Part shown: in pieces, positions 24,467 to 35,578 of the stretch | Numbering within the stretch: position 1 is the first letter of the stretch | How the letters are laid out: every line of letters begins with the position of its first letter | DNA from: Chrysopilus asiliformis | Taxonomy: Eukaryota > Arthropoda > Insecta > Diptera > Rhagionidae | Assembly: GCA_964034945.1 (NCBI GenBank) | Contig: OZ035961.1 | Span: forward strand, 65,570,031 to 65,634,030 | Length of the DNA stretch: 64,000 bases | Reading direction: 5' to 3' | Notes under the pieces: model-generated | Databases searched by the model: none | What the model was told of the DNA's origin: nothing | What the model saw: only the letters and a program-made list of their open reading frames with translations | Position numbers and translations under genes: made by a program

Positions 24467-24751
24467 CACATGTTTTTTTTCTTTTCAAATTCTTTTTTTT
24501 TTCTTTTCAAATTCTTTTTTGTTGATTTATTTACTTTTTTAAATATTTTATTACTTAATTTATCTTTAAGTTTACATTTTTACTCCTGAATAAGTGTTAG
24601 ACTATGTATAATGCGCCAGATGTGCGGGTTCGATTCCGAGTGGTGATAAAATGTTTTTTTAAAATTTTTTTTTGACCTTAAATTGCTTATTTTATTTATA
24701 TTATACTTCTTTAGGCGCGTAGGGCGATTTTTGGATGGGTAAAAACTTATG
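24467..24751 (+). repeat. SINE-type repeat, copy at 24.5 kb
   Basis: Near-identical to 14150-14430: the TTTTCTTTTCAAATTC runs, GAATAAGTGTTAGACTA, GCGCCAGATGTGCGGGTTCG (B-box-like), and the shared tail TTCTTTAGGCGCGTAGGGCG. Confidence 0.75.
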
Positions 24752-25960
24752 GTTTGGCGTCAGCATTTGCTTTCCACAAAACGTGACGCTTTCCACATTG
24801 GAAAACCTTTCAACTTCCAAAGCTTTAAGCTTCAACTTCCACATTGGAAAACTTTTAAAAAAAGCACCTCAACTCCCAAAGCTTTCTGTTATGGCGGTCA
24901 TCTCCCCTTTTTCAAATTTTTCAGGAGAGACAAAAAACATATTAGCGTGAAATTTTTGCTCTGGGACAAAGTTAACAATTTACAGTTTAAATCAAGCATG
25001 TATTCTTACATCATTTTAATTTGAGATAAATCCATATTTTTTTTTTGAAAAAGTTATGGACATTTTAAAGTTTTGGACATAGCTGTTTCTTGCACCCAAG
25101 AGTAAAAAAGCGGTTTTTAAAATTTATTTATGAATACAAAATACAGTCCAGACTTGTTAACTAGCCTTTATTTAGTAAAAAACAAATAAAAAAAGATTCA
25201 ATTTAACAAAACAAAACTCCCAGAATAAAAAAAAAAATTTTTGGAAAAAAATTCCGCGTCAAATTATATGAAACAATGCATCTTTTCTTTAATAACTTTT
25301 TACACAGGCCTCTAAAAAGTATGCTCTTTGCAGCCAAATGTGCGCATTCGTTTATTCTTGCATTTGGCATCAATAAGTCATTTTCGCAAAAAAGTGGACA
25401 TGACCGCTTTTTGCACCGGGGTCTTGAATTTTCATTTTAGAAAAACTTTACAATAGAAAAAGTTTACTTCCACAACTGCACGAAAGAAAAACTGCGCTAA
25501 AAAAAAACTCGAGATATTAAAAAAGTCTGTTGGATTTACAAATTGCGCGTTTCAACTGCAGTTGCTGTTGTTTGTTGTAGCTTCTTCTCTAAAAAAGATT
25601 TCTCACAGCTTGAACTGGTTGATAACAGCTGCTTTTTTTAATGATCCGGATAACAGATCCATATGGATCATTAAAAAAACAGCTAATGTATATATCAGGG
25701 GCGCGGCGTGAGTTTTGAAGCTAGGGATGCAAATTTTAATTTTTTGGAATTTAATTGCCAACTTAAGGTTTTTATGTTATTAATAAAGGTATTTTTTGGG
25801 TTGTGCAAAAATACATCTCTCGTTAGCTACTTAAATGAATGACAATAAAATAATAAAAAGTTCAAAACACTAAAATAACTTGTACTTTATGATTATGAAA
25901 ATGATTATGAAAATGATTATGAAAAATGCATCCTATCTTTGATCCCCAGACTACGTGTTT
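24752..25960. other. Non-coding stretch with small repeats
   Basis: CTTCCACATTGGAAAAC-type words repeat near 24790 and 24835. ATAGCTGTTTCTTGCACCCA (25079) matches, inverted, TGGGTGCACGAAACAGCCAT at 34424, probably ends of one element family. A hairpin (AACAGCTGC...ATGATCC / GGATCATT...AGCT) spans 25627-25684. CAGGGGCGCGGCGT at 25696 resembles a hAT-type end and recurs at 46216. No gene is seen. Confidence 0.5.
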
Positions 25961-26517
25961 TTTATACCCGTATGGTGAAACCAAAGGGTATATTAACTTT
26001 GCCTTACCGTTTGTAACGCCAAGATCCCGTCATCACACACAAAAATGAATTACACCAGTTTGTTTAGAATGATAAAAATAATTAATTTCTGCATGTCCGT
26101 CCGTCTGTCTGTCTGTCCGTCTGTCCGTCTGTCTGTGGCGCGGATTGCGGGCGCACGGATTGAGCTAGAGACTTGAAATTTTGCGCAGATCCGTTTTTCG
26201 TAAAATGCGAGACTAAGTTCGTTAATGGGCAAAAATGGACCATTAGGGGGGTGCCCCCATACGAACGAAAACGGTTTTTGTGAATATCTCAAAAACGGTG
26301 CATCTTATCAAAAAAGTGCAAGAACAAAAGTTATTTAGGATATGATTCTACATAAAACTCCCATACATCAAAATCCGATTGGAAAAAATTTTAAAAAATC
26401 TTATTGGAAAGTTAGACTCAAAGTGGAATTTTGGTACAACTGTTCGAATTTTGATACGAATATCACCATACGGGTCTCCAATGATTGCCAGATTGGCAAT
26501 TATAGCTTTTGTTATGT
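25961..26517 (-). mobile_element. Family A element, copy 5
   Basis: Full minus-orientation copy: TATACCCGTATGGTGAAACC at 25963, GTCY tract at about 26094-26137, hairpin end at 26485-26507. It directly abuts the hAT-fragment repeat. Confidence 0.9.
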
Positions 26518-26567
26518 TTTTAATTCGAGACACTTATATATTCGAATCGAGAGAAAAAGTAAATTGA

Positions 26568-26970
26568 TGATCTTTTTGTATAAAAAATACAGTTATAAAA
26601 TAAAATATTTACGATTGTCCGCATAAACCCGGATACACCAAGATCGTTCTTAACTCAGAATTGCTAATTAAACAGCTTTATGAAAATTATTTAAATCGCT
26701 GTAACTTACAGATTGCCAAACGTTGTAATCCTTCGAAAAAAGTAAACAAGGCCAACAAAATAACTTTTGCTTATTTGCACAACCGCAAAGCCAATTAAAA
26801 TCTTCGTAAACTTTGACCGAAAATCGTCTCGTACAACTTTTGTTTACTGTTGTTATATTTAACTTTGGTTTTGGTCTCCCGCGATCAAGAATATTTTGTT
26901 TTTCTGAAAAAGATCGCGAACTAAATGATTGTTTTAATAAGCTATCAATTACACAACAATCTGCCATTTT
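26568..26970 (-). mobile_element. Truncated hAT-derived repeat, copy 1
   Basis: It shares about 400 bp with 47648-48052, including the coding fragment, its stop and the following non-coding tail (TAATTAGCAATTCTGAG, GAACGATCTTGGTGTATCCG). Both copies end at the same place, near CAAAAAGATCAT. The truncated form was therefore itself duplicated or mobilised. Confidence 0.75.
26668..26967 (-). pseudogene. TTF-type zinc-finger N-terminus of a hAT/ZMYM1-like transposase
   Basis: The 99-codon frame contains WLCGCANKQKLFCWPCLLFS and DLNNFHKAV, the start of the TTF-type (ZMYM1/hAT) zinc-binding region in hAT-family transposase-like proteins. Full-length relatives have several hundred further residues (dimerisation and RNase H-like catalytic domain). 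Here the frame stops immediately after HKAV. The start ATG is supported by identity with the second copy at 47651. It cannot be an active transposase. A domesticated short zinc-finger product is not supported, because the second copy is frameshifted. Confidence 0.7.
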
Positions 26971-27190
26971 GGAGATATTACAAAATTATCATTGCTTTTT
27001 GGCATTAAAAATTATCATGCAGGGTATTTGGCGGTTGCTATTTTGGCAATTGCAACTTTTCTCATGTTTTAAATGTCTTTATATACTTCAAATTATACTC
27101 GAATGTTTTATATGGACTTCCGTAGTTGAAGTATTTCACAGAGAAAGTTCACTTTTGGTTAGTAATAAAAATACTAAAACGTATGTCATT

Positions 27191-27500
27191 TATCGCGATC
27201 TGTCACCTATTTAGCACCACCTGACAAGGTCGCCGTAGAACATTTTTTTCTTAGTTGGACCAAGATCTAGATCCTGCAATAAATTTCGTCCTGGTAACTC
27301 GTCGTTTTTTTAACAACGAAACCGCGGAATAAATCGAAATCTGTCGCCCATTTAGCACCAGTTTGGAAGGTCGCCGTGGAAGAATTTTTTCTTAGTTAGA
27401 TCAAGATCCAGGTATTCAAACATATTTCGTCCCGTCAACTATTCGTTGTTGTTTTTTGTTCCACGGCTCCCGCTTTATCTAAATCTGGTCGATAACAAGA
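27191..27500 (+). repeat. 140-bp direct repeat, 2 units plus partial third
   Basis: ATTTAGCACCA, GGTCGCCGTGGAA and TTCTTAGTTAGATCAAGATC occur at matching positions 140 bp apart (for example TTAGCACCA at 27211 and 27351). A third unit begins near 27471 and fades out. Non-coding. Confidence 0.75.
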
Positions 27501-27570
27501 AATAATAAGAATTTTTCGATCTTAAAAATTCAATTACGAACCGAACTGAGTCGCTTTGAAAACTGGTTTA

Positions 27571-28031
27571 TGGTTCAACCACAGTGAAGGCGGCAAGCGG
27601 CAGCGGCGGGCGGCATTTTTGCAACGGCAGCGCACTTTTTCCGTCGCCGCCGAGTTTGAATGCAAGTCAAACTTGCCGCCGCCGCCCAAAATGTTTTATG
27701 AACCCCACCACATTCGGCGCCACATTCTATGCAGATTTTTTGACGTTTTGATTTCGCAAGATGCCGACAACGGAGAAAAAATTAATCGAGTTCGTGAAAG
27801 GAAATCCAATGCTCTACGATTTGGCCCATCCTCAATATAAAAGGATAGACATCAAGGAAAATAAATGGAGCGAAGTAGCGGACGAATTAAAAAAGTTTTG
27901 ATGTTTCAATTTTGACAGAAGCATATGCCGACGGTGCCGCTATCATTGTAGCTGGCTCGGCGGTATGTGTGGCGGCGCCATGCCGCCCGCCGTCGCCGCT
28001 GCCGCTTGCCGCCTTCACTGTGGTTGAACCA
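27571..28031. mobile_element. PIF/Harbinger-like MITE with GC-rich TIRs and MADF cargo
   Basis: The TIRs exceed 40 bp and begin TGGTTCAACCACAGTGAAGG, continuing into a GGCGGCAAGCGGCAGCGGCG tract. The right arm carries a 6-bp insertion. TTA flanks both ends (27568-27570 and 28032-28034), the Harbinger target. The interior encodes a MADF fragment on the plus strand. The very high GC of the arms contrasts with the surroundings. Confidence 0.85.
27761..27901 (+). pseudogene. MADF-domain fragment in Harbinger-like MITE
   Basis: The 46-codon frame starts MPTTEKKLIEFVKGNPMLYD and continues with HPQYKRIDIKENKWSEVADEL, which is the first two-thirds of a MADF/Myb-SANT-like domain (LIEFV, P-LYD, Y---D, W-EVA--L). 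It then stops at TGA. The third helix is missing. Full accessory proteins of Harbinger elements are usually 200 residues or more. The start ATG is the first in frame. A splice donor after ELKK could once have joined it to a second exon. Function is unlikely. Confidence 0.7.
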
Positions 28032-28034
28032 TTA

Positions 28035-28145
28035 GTTTTGGTTCCGTCCGACCATCCGTTTGCAGACTGGTTCGAATTATGGTTTGGTTTCGGTTCCCTA
28101 TTATCTCAATGGCCCAGTGGTTTTTGGTTCGGTTATAAAACTCTG
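28035..28145 (+). repeat. GGTTTTGGTTC-rich degenerate repeat
   Basis: GGTTCCG, GGTTTGGTTTCGGTTCC and GGTTTTTGGTTCGGTT words recur. The start lies left of the Harbinger MITE (27560-27570), so the MITE interrupted it. Similar composition is seen at 62245-62395. Confidence 0.5.
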
Positions 28146-28448
28146 AAGTAATTCACGAATCGAGGTGTTTACATTTACGAAATTTTTCTTCTAAATAAAA
28201 TATTCGACTATCGGAATAATTTCCCGGATAATCCAGATATTTCGATATTCGGATTTCCGGATTAAAAAAAAGGCTTGATTTACCACGCGAAAGTTCGGTC
28301 TTAAGCCGAACGTAGTTCAAGTTATGCGAAACAAAAGGTAAAACATTACGTTGATTTTTCGTAAATTTCGATCAAACTTCACTCTGTTTAATATGTCTAT
28401 AATATTTTTTAAACACCTAACGACAGAAATGTCAATAGCTCAATGTAA

Positions 28449-29140
28449 CACGGCAAAAAATCTTGGAATATTTTTCAATCCAAAAATTATATTGGCGAAA
28501 TCTCGCTGCGTCATTCCGTAGTGATTTGGTATTTTGTAAGTCCGCATGCTGTTTGCGGACTAGACTCGCTGCGATCATATGCGTTGGTTCGCGTTGAACT
28601 GTCAAACGTGAGAAAGATTAGTTTCAGTTGTCAAAGATTTTATTTTTCAAAAATATAGCAATGTTTCCGAGTGTAGAACTTTTTTTCTTTAATGATAATA
28701 ACAACACTGATATGAAAATTATAAGAAAATCAATGATAAGAAAATCAAACACAGTCTCTTTTTCTCATAACCTCGAAATGTCACTGGAAAAGGTGAGTCC
28801 GTAGCCAAATAGATGCGGACTTGAAATTGCTTGAAACGCAGGTCGTGCGGACTTATATAATACCAAAACAGTCCGCAGTGGCAGATTTGCCGCAGTACGA
28901 CGAGTCGCGCGACTTTCATAATAGGGCTATTTAATTATTTTTTATTATATTGAACTTAAATACTTTTAATATTAATGTCTACAACTTAATCAAAATTGGA
29001 CTTTAATACTAAATTGAAACAAAAATAAATTTAAAAAAATTTCAAATTTTTACTATTGGATTAGAATTTTGCATTGGATTATATATAGGTCCAGCGTAAT
29101 CCAATTTTGATTGGAATTCACTCCAAGATTTTTTGCCGTG
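28449..29140. mobile_element. Foldback-type element with nested inverted repeats
   Basis: The outer inverted repeat CACGGCAAAAAATCTTGGA (28449) pairs with TCCAAGATTTTTTGCCGTG (ending 29140). An inner pair, TTTGGTATTTTGTAAGTCCGC (about 28529), pairs with GCGGACTTATATAATACCAAA (about 28848). No target duplication was recognised and there is no coding sequence. Confidence 0.65.
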
Positions 29141-29873
29141 CACGTCTGCTGGGCAACAATCTTTTAAACCCGAGTTCATATCCTGGGCAAGAATATTATC
29201 TCTATTTTTAAAGTAAAATTGTATTTAAGACGGAAGTGGGAGAGGGGTCGAGTTATTTAAGACAATGAAATTTGAAATAAGATCAGTAACTGTAATATGG
29301 TTAATCTTTTCTGTTGTTAAAAATTGTTAAACGTGTTTAATTTTTCTTCAATTATACACTTGCTACATTCAATTATAGTAATTGAATTCAGCAAAAACTT
29401 TTTAGAGCGACTGGGAAAACTGATAAAGACCGAATTAATAAACTCTGACAATTGTTCTCTCATTTTTATGGGCGACCCTCGTATAAAAATAGATCTAGAT
29501 AAAAATGTGTGCATAATCACAAACCAAAACATGTAATATTGTCCGATAAATGTGATAAACGTAACTCTAAGAACCTAGCAAACGAATAACGTTTGTTTTT
29601 GTGATAAAATGTTCCTTAAAAATGTCCCAATTATTCCCCTTATAAGTATCTCGGTCGCTTGTTATATTTGCGAATAGACAATAAAACCTGAATTAGTACC
29701 CATTTAACATTTTCCTATCGTTATGTCATTATACACGTATATAATTACACACGAAATAAATGTGGTTAAAATCTGAATCATGAACCAAAAATATAGCCTC
29801 TTCACTAAAAAGTTTCGAAAATCGTTTATCTTTTCAAAAGAAGATAAGACTTACCAGAGGCACGTATAATCTA
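29141..29873. other. Non-coding AT-rich stretch
   Basis: No exon, RNA gene or repeat recognised. Confidence 0.45.
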
Positions 29874-30437
29874 AAACATAACAAAAGCTATAATTGCCAA
29901 TCTGGCAATTATTGAAAACCCGTATGGTGATTTAATTGAACGGCGTATCAAAATTTCATTTGAATTCAAATTTTCCAATAAGATTTTTTTAAAACTTGTT
30001 CCAATCGGATTTTGATGTATGGGAATATGTTTTATGTAGAATCATATTCTAAATAACTTTTGTTCTTGCACTTTTTTGATAGGATGCACCGTTTTTGAGA
30101 TATTCGCGAAAAACATTTTCGTTCCTATGGGGGGTACCCCCCCTAATGGTCCATTTTTGCCCATTAACGAACTTAGCCTCGCATTTTACGAAAAACGGAT
30201 CTGCGCAAAATTTCAAGTCTCTAGCTCAATCCATGCGCCCGCAATCCGCGCCACAGACAGACAGACAGACAGACAGACAGACGGACGGACAGACGGACGG
30301 ACATGGAAAATTCAATTTTTTTATAATTCTAAACACACTGGTGTAATTGATTTTTGTGTGTGATGACGGGATCTTGGCGTTACAAACGGTAAGGCAAAGC
30401 TAATTTACCCTTTGGTTTCACCATACGGGTATAAAAA
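29874..30437 (+). mobile_element. Family A element, copy 6
   Basis: Full plus-orientation copy; hairpin left end at 29889-29911, GACR tract 30255-30302, terminal palindrome ending at about 30436. Its left half is nearly identical to copy 3 (both share TTAATTGAACGGCGTATC). Confidence 0.9.
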
Positions 30438-30440
30438 TAA

Positions 30441-30617
30441 TCAAGCAATTTGCTCTGCAATATTATATAAAAATGTTTTTCCAAATCCCCCTGGACCATC
30501 TACAAAGATATATCTGTCCTGATACATAGGATTTAAAACAGCTTCCATTAATTTACCAAACACAATATTTTGTTGTTCATTTAATAAAGCTGAATTTATA
30601 ATAGTGAATTGTTTTTC
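30441..30617 (-). pseudogene. PIF1-like helicase fragment (Helitron type)
   Basis: A 58-codon stop-to-stop frame contains LLNEQQNIVF and YIFVDGPGGFGKTFLYN. The second is the Walker A nucleotide-binding loop of PIF1-family helicases, as found in the Rep-helicase protein of Helitron transposons. Helicase regions of this type normally run to several hundred residues, and here only the Walker A exon-sized piece remains. It ends in a stop 4 bp from family A copy 6, so the insertion of that element may have cut the sequence. A cellular PIF1 exon is the alternative, but the phrasing (FVDGPGG-GKTFLY) is the Helitron one. Confidence 0.7.
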
Positions 30618-30639
30618 TCAGCTTCCATGTCAAAACTCC

Positions 30640-30867
30640 CATGCATTGGGTCTGGAATAAAATTTTGCGGGGTTGGTAATTGAAATATTTAAAAAATATT
30701 CTATCAAGGTATATATTTGACTTTTTTTTTGACCAACAACGATTTAGAAATCAACATTTTTTAATTTAAAATATTTTTAACAATACAAATATGATACATC
30801 TCGAAAACGGTATGAGATGTCAATTTACTCTAAAAAGCAAAAAGGTTGTAAAGGCCTCAAGAGTCAT
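30640..30867. other. Non-coding, nothing recognised
   Basis: AT-rich sequence with no recognisable feature. Confidence 0.4.
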
Positions 30868-31078
30868 ACAATGAGATGCGATGCCATACAATGGCATGCG
30901 ATGGCATGCGATATCATGGTATGCGTTGAGATGCAATAGCATGCGATGTAATACGATTACATGCTATGTGAAGCGATAATTTTATATGCTTAAAACCCCA
31001 GTCTCGTCAGTCTGGAAATGGTAGTACGCGATGCGATGTGATGATATGCGAAGTAAAGCGATGGAATGCACTTGTCAG
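30868..31078 (+). repeat. Degenerate GCATGCGATG minisatellite
   Basis: Words such as GATGCGATG, GGCATGCGATGGCATGCGAT and AGCATGCGATGTAATACG recur with a period of about 10-12 bp. The tail adds GTCAGT(C/T)TNGTCAGT units. Confidence 0.8.
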
Positions 31079-31269
31079 TTTCGTCAGTCTAGTCAGTTTG
31101 GTCATTAACCGCTAATTGATGAGGTGGATCCAGTGGACCCACATTGACTTTTCTCTCGTTGCTATCTCTCATGTTTTCAGCACAGTGACTCTGAAATATT
31201 CAGTACCTTCATACAGTATGGTGTTGCATGCCGAGTTTAAAGCACGGATTTGGTATGTGATTAGAACGT

Positions 31270-31600
31270 AGTGAACGTGTCACCATTCCCTTCTGCATAT
31301 AAATGAAACTTTTTCGCAATTTTCTCGAAAACGGCATTGAAAAATTTATAAAGCTAAAATGCCTTTTTAATATGATTTTACATAACTTGTCTATACATCA
31401 AAATTTAGTTAGACTACCTCTTTCCCCTCCCCGATACAAATTGAATACTTTTTCCTTATTTTCTCTAAAACGGTACATCGTATCGAAAAGTTTATAAAGA
31501 CGAAATGTGTTTAGAATATGATTTTATACAACTTATCTATCCAGTTGAACCATTCCTACCTCCCTCTCCCATACAAATAGATTTATTTTAAATAAACGAA
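31270..31600 (-). repeat. Family D fragment
   Basis: ATAAATGAAACTTTTTCGCA, TTTCTCGAAAACGGCATTGA and AATTTATAAAGCTAAAATGC match 63470-63560 in the same order; a second partial unit follows at 31430. Confidence 0.65.
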
Positions 31601-32989
31601 TTGGTCGGTGACAAAATACATTATTTAAATTCGTTCTCCACAAAATGAATAATTTAAATTATCAAATCGCACAAAAACAGTGGATGAATAAAGGAAATTT
31701 GTGTTGATACCAGTCCAGATTCGATGTGCCGCTAACCTCACTTTTGGAAATCACAATGTTCAGGAAAAAAGCACAAAATTCAACACCAATCCATTTAATT
31801 TCACTTGGTCACTGAGTAAATACCTTGATTCACTTCGTTGATCACAAAATAAAATACTTTCGACAGCGATAATTTGCGCACTATATCGATAAACAAACTC
31901 TTCGCATCGATCATCAATGAGGAAAGAGCGAATATATTTCTCAGCTGTCAAACGTGAGTTTGAGAGGTAACGCCAAATATCAATTTTTCCGATAATCCCG
32001 CTTTTCCCCAAAATTTTTGTCGACTTTTCCAACAAAACGAAAAAATTTTTGGCTTGGAATTACTGAAAGTGCAAGTGTGGTGTTCCGGGTTGGAGAAAAT
32101 GTTGATCGCTCTGATCTTCAACGAAGAGTCGAACAGCAAAGTAAATTGCACGGTTCGACTGGAGTAGCAAATTAATGCACGACTCCGAATAGAGTAGTAA
32201 GTTAATGCACGACTCTTTAATGCGAAATCAAACGCATGACAGAATAGAATTGACATCAATGTTTTATTGAAGAACTTTCTTTTTATAACCAAAAAATGCT
32301 TAATTGCTAAATTACATTAATTACTTACTTACTATGGTTGGGTGCAAAGGTAAAATATGAATTTAGCATAAGAGGTGATTTATGCTTAGTTATCATTATC
32401 ACCTATTGAATATTTAAGCAGTGGTTACACTGAATCTAGACAATTCATATTTTACCACAGCAAGCCAGAAAACCGATGCCACCAGCAAGCCCTGAAAGTA
32501 TGCAATTTGGGTTTTTCAAGATTTTCCGACTTTTCCGGGGGAAATTTCCAATTTTCGGCTCCGTAGTGTTTTTACCTGATTTAATACGAATGCAACAAAG
32601 AAATCCCCATGCAAATCGGATTATATTCAGCCGAGTTATGGATAGTCGCACCGACCACGATTCATTTTTATATATATAGGTTCCTCCCCTCACCATCAAT
32701 TTATTGGCCAGAGTTCAGTTTAGCGCCAATGACGTCATATAGGGAGAGAGAAGTAACCCGACCAGAAATAGGCATTTTTAGCCATCGCTCACTCCCCTTG
32801 CTCTTTCCAGAGTCCCACAAATTTTGTATGAAACTAAGCCGTTATCCCAACTGAAGAAAAATCTTTGCTGAAGAAATTTTTTTTGTTGCTGGGCAAATAT
32901 TCGAGGCGGATGTTCAGGAACGGAGAGTTGAATAGTTCTCATACGCTGTATATCAAAATCACGATTAGCTACAAATGTCTATCTTCAAT
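31601..32989. other. Non-coding stretch with minor repeats
   Basis: A roughly 29-bp direct repeat (AGTAGCAAATTAATGCACGA / AGTAGTAAGTTAATGCACGA) lies at 32162-32219. GGTAAAATATGAATT (32350) pairs with AATTCATATTTTACC (32441). Open frames up to 114 codons show no recognisable domain. Confidence 0.45.
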
Positions 32990-33535
32990 GTAATATAAAA
33001 AAATAGTCCGATTGTCTTAATACATTTTTCGATATTACGAACGTTTCCAAGAAAACCCCAAATATTCATTTGTATGTGAGAGACTGGAAGGAGTATTCTG
33101 ACGGAATTTCTTGTTAACAAATGCAATGTAAAATCTTATTCTAAGGATATTTTGTCATAATATTTTTTTTGGTAAAACGCACAGTTTTCGAGAAAATCAT
33201 AAAAAAATATTCTATTGGTATGGGAAGGTGGAAATGAATAGTGCAATTGAAATCTTCGTATAGAAATGTAATGTAAAATAAGTTTATAAAAACTTTTTGT
33301 ATTGATAAATTGCATCGATACAGCGCACCGTTTTCAATCAAATTAAATTTGTATAGGGGCGGGCGAATGATTATTCCGATTAAGACTATTCAAAAATCGA
33401 ACTTCGATTTTTATGAGGAACAAATTCGTGTAAAATTTCAAGTCTCTAGCTTAATCCATTTTGTAGTTATTGCGTCCACAGGCAGAGGAGACCAACGGAT
33501 TTCAGATTTGGATTTTTGAAAATTTTGAGCACATA
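32990..33535 (+). repeat. Family D repeat, diverged
   Basis: Contains TTTTGGTAAAACGCACAGTTTTCGAG-like and AATTTCAAGTCTCTAGCTTA phrases in family D order, with a decayed GACR tract (CAGGCAGAGGAGACC). Confidence 0.6.
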
Positions 33536-33626
33536 AAATACATACGAATATTTTCAAGATATAGAATCGCCTACCGAAATTTTCTAAAGTAACAAATATA
33601 ACTCAAGACAGCATTATTATAATTAC

Positions 33627-33773
33627 CTCCCAAATTAGACGAAAATCTTGCTGCTCTACTCGCAACAACTCACACGTGGTTTTTGTGACGACGGTACTAT
33701 CACGTGGCAAATCATGAAGAATCGATTCTCCAAAAGTTGCTCCAACACCTAAATTACAAAGTGTCATCGGTGC
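33627..33773 (-). CDS. Epac: Exon of Epac-type Rap guanine nucleotide exchange factor (CNB-A domain)
   Basis: This 147-nt exon is flanked on the minus strand by TTTTTTTCAG and GTAATTAT and encodes 49 residues in phase 0 at both ends. The peptide includes TLCNLGVGATFGESILHDLP (residues 4-23), then PRDSTVV and CELLRVEQQDFRLIWE. This is the phosphate-binding cassette and last strand of a cyclic-nucleotide-binding domain. The FGE (14-16) and PR (23-24) residues of the cAMP pocket are present. The ELLR-EQ-DF--WE ending matches the first cAMP-binding domain of Epac2/RAPGEF4, which continues with KYRQ in the next exon. Epac activates Rap GTPases in response to cAMP, at membranes and in the cytosol. 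Neighbouring exons were not found with confidence. The exon sits between a family D repeat and a Harbinger-like MITE. The family match is from memory of the proteins, not a search. Confidence 0.85.
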
Positions 33774-34538
33774 CTGAAAAAAATCAAAGAAAATATTATT
33801 AATTTTGAAATTTGTCAGCTAAATATAATGAACTAGGTTTTAAAGACCGCTCTAAATAGGGTGACCATAATACTTGGGGCAATCCGGGACAATATGATGG
33901 GAATCAAGGTATTTACTCAGTGGGGGTGAAGAGGGGCGGCTAGCTAAAACACCAACGAAACCACACATTTTTTACAGAAAATAACTCTGCATTAAGACGA
34001 AAACCAAAGAAAAACTATAAAAAAATGTACGTCATAGGCGTTATTGTTTAAACGGATTGCGGCGCATTGATTTAAATTAAGAGCTACATAGTCCCAAGCG
34101 TAAAAAAATCTTTTTGCGTGCTTCTTACTTTCCATATAAAGTATAATCGCAAGTGAAAGAGAAATACGCCGCAGCCTAAAATTCTTGAGATACATACGCC
34201 CCTTTCGAAAAATCGTTGAAAAAATGCCCCGCGAGCGACAGACTCCTCTAATCGAAGTAGAATATTTTTTCAACATTTAGTGATTGTTTTTTCTAGCATT
34301 TGATAAATCATAATACCAAAATGATAAATCCGGGTCAAATATTTAGTCTCCAAGTAGTCATCAATTAATTTTGTTTGTGTTTTGTAGCCATCAATGAATT
34401 TTGAAAAACCCTGATATACTCTTGGGTGCACGAAACAGCCATCTCCAAAGTTTAAAATGTTTAAAGCGTTTTCAATAAAAATTAAAAAAATCTTTATTTC
34501 AAATTAAAATATTGTAAGAATATATGCTTAATTTAACC
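33774..34538 (-). other. Probable Epac intron sequence, no exon seen
   Basis: Upstream of the exon on the minus strand. GGGTGACCATAATACTTGGG (33859) looks like a transposon end without a visible partner. TGGGTGCACGAAACAGCCAT (34424) matches, inverted, 25079. Confidence 0.4.
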
Positions 34539-34541
34539 TTA

Positions 34542-35156
34542 TACTAAGTTCACACCGACGCAAAATTACGTAATTTTGAAGATTTTCGTAATTTTGAACG
34601 AAATCACGCTCGAAATCACAAGATTTCCAGTACATTAGCCTGTTTTCAAAATCACTAAAAGTATGCAATTTCCACAAAATTAGGAACGAAATCAAGCAAA
34701 AACAATGGATACAGCCCTGCATCACTTATTCAGCTCTCTTCTGTACATCAGTTTTGACATTTGTGCTGGATTGGAAAGACGGAAATATAAGAAAAAGAAG
34801 CCGTGTTCCGCACGCGAACAGGACATATTAGTAAACCTGTGATCTGAAAAAATAAATAAATGGACATGTTTATGATGCAGTTAAATATGAAATGGAAAAT
34901 AATTGTTTATTTTCATTACAGATAATTTCCATTTTAGTCTAAAGTGTCTAATTCTGTTTGCACATACCTCATCGATGTTTTGAATTGTATCATTCATCAT
35001 ATTACTAAAATTCATAGCAATCCTACACTAAAATTCATAGCAATCCTGTAGTTGAAATGCCAAGCAAAATTACCTTAACCTCTGTGTGAACACTTTGGTT
35101 TAAGATCTAAATCATTTCGCCAAATTACGTGATTTTGCGTCAGTGTGAACTTAGTA
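34542..35156 (+). mobile_element. PIF/Harbinger-like element, copy 1
   Basis: TIR begins TACTAAGTTCACACCGACGC and ends GTCAGTGTGAACTTAGTA, flanked by TTA on the left and TAA on the right. It is about 85% alike by eye to the inverted copy at 36074-36717. The AAAATTACGTAATTTTG palindrome lies next to the TIRs. It carries a broken Myb/SANT-like coding fragment. Confidence 0.85.
34705..34842 (+). pseudogene. Myb/SANT-like fragment, copy 1
   Basis: Reads MDTALHHLFSSLLYISFDIC then CSAREQDILVNL and stops at TGA, where the second copy has Trp (TGG). Downstream nucleotides still spell the remaining helix (VYDAVKYEMEN) in a shifted frame. The W, E-I, LRG and VYDAV-YEM pattern is that of the trihelix/Myb-SANT-like domain of Harbinger accessory proteins. 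Part of the middle helix is deleted here. Confidence 0.65.
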
Positions 35157-35159
35157 TAA

Positions 35160-35405
35160 CGGACTTTTTGGGTTCATAATCGGATTTAGCGACCCCAAAA
35201 ACCTCCAGATGAGATTTTTTCCGGGAAATTTCCACAAGACCTCCCGTTTCTTTACTAAGACGAATTAATCAAAATTTTGTATTGTTGCCGGAACAAAGCA
35301 AAGTGGCACAATTACATATTCCTAGGTTGCATAGTTTTGAGGATCTAAAGGGCTAACAGACAGAAAGACATTCTTGTAATAAAGCTTCAATCGACTTAGA
35401 ATTTT
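35160..35405 (+). repeat. Family C fragment, diverged
   Basis: GGATTTAGCGACCCCAAAAA and CTCCAGATGAGATTTTTTCC near the start, and AACAGACAGAAAGACATTC followed by TCAATCGACTTAG at 35355-35400, follow the order of family C. There is no octamer expansion. Confidence 0.6.
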
Positions 35406-35578
35406 TTTTTAAAATCTGAAAACATCAGCCTAAAAAATTTAATAAAAACAGTGCAAACTAATTTCTAATTGAAGATGTGATATTCATAACTGATTTTTTT
35501 AAATTATTTTCCTGAATTAATAGTTCAATAGTTTTCAATTGGATTTTGAAAATTGGAGATATACGATTAACAAAATGA

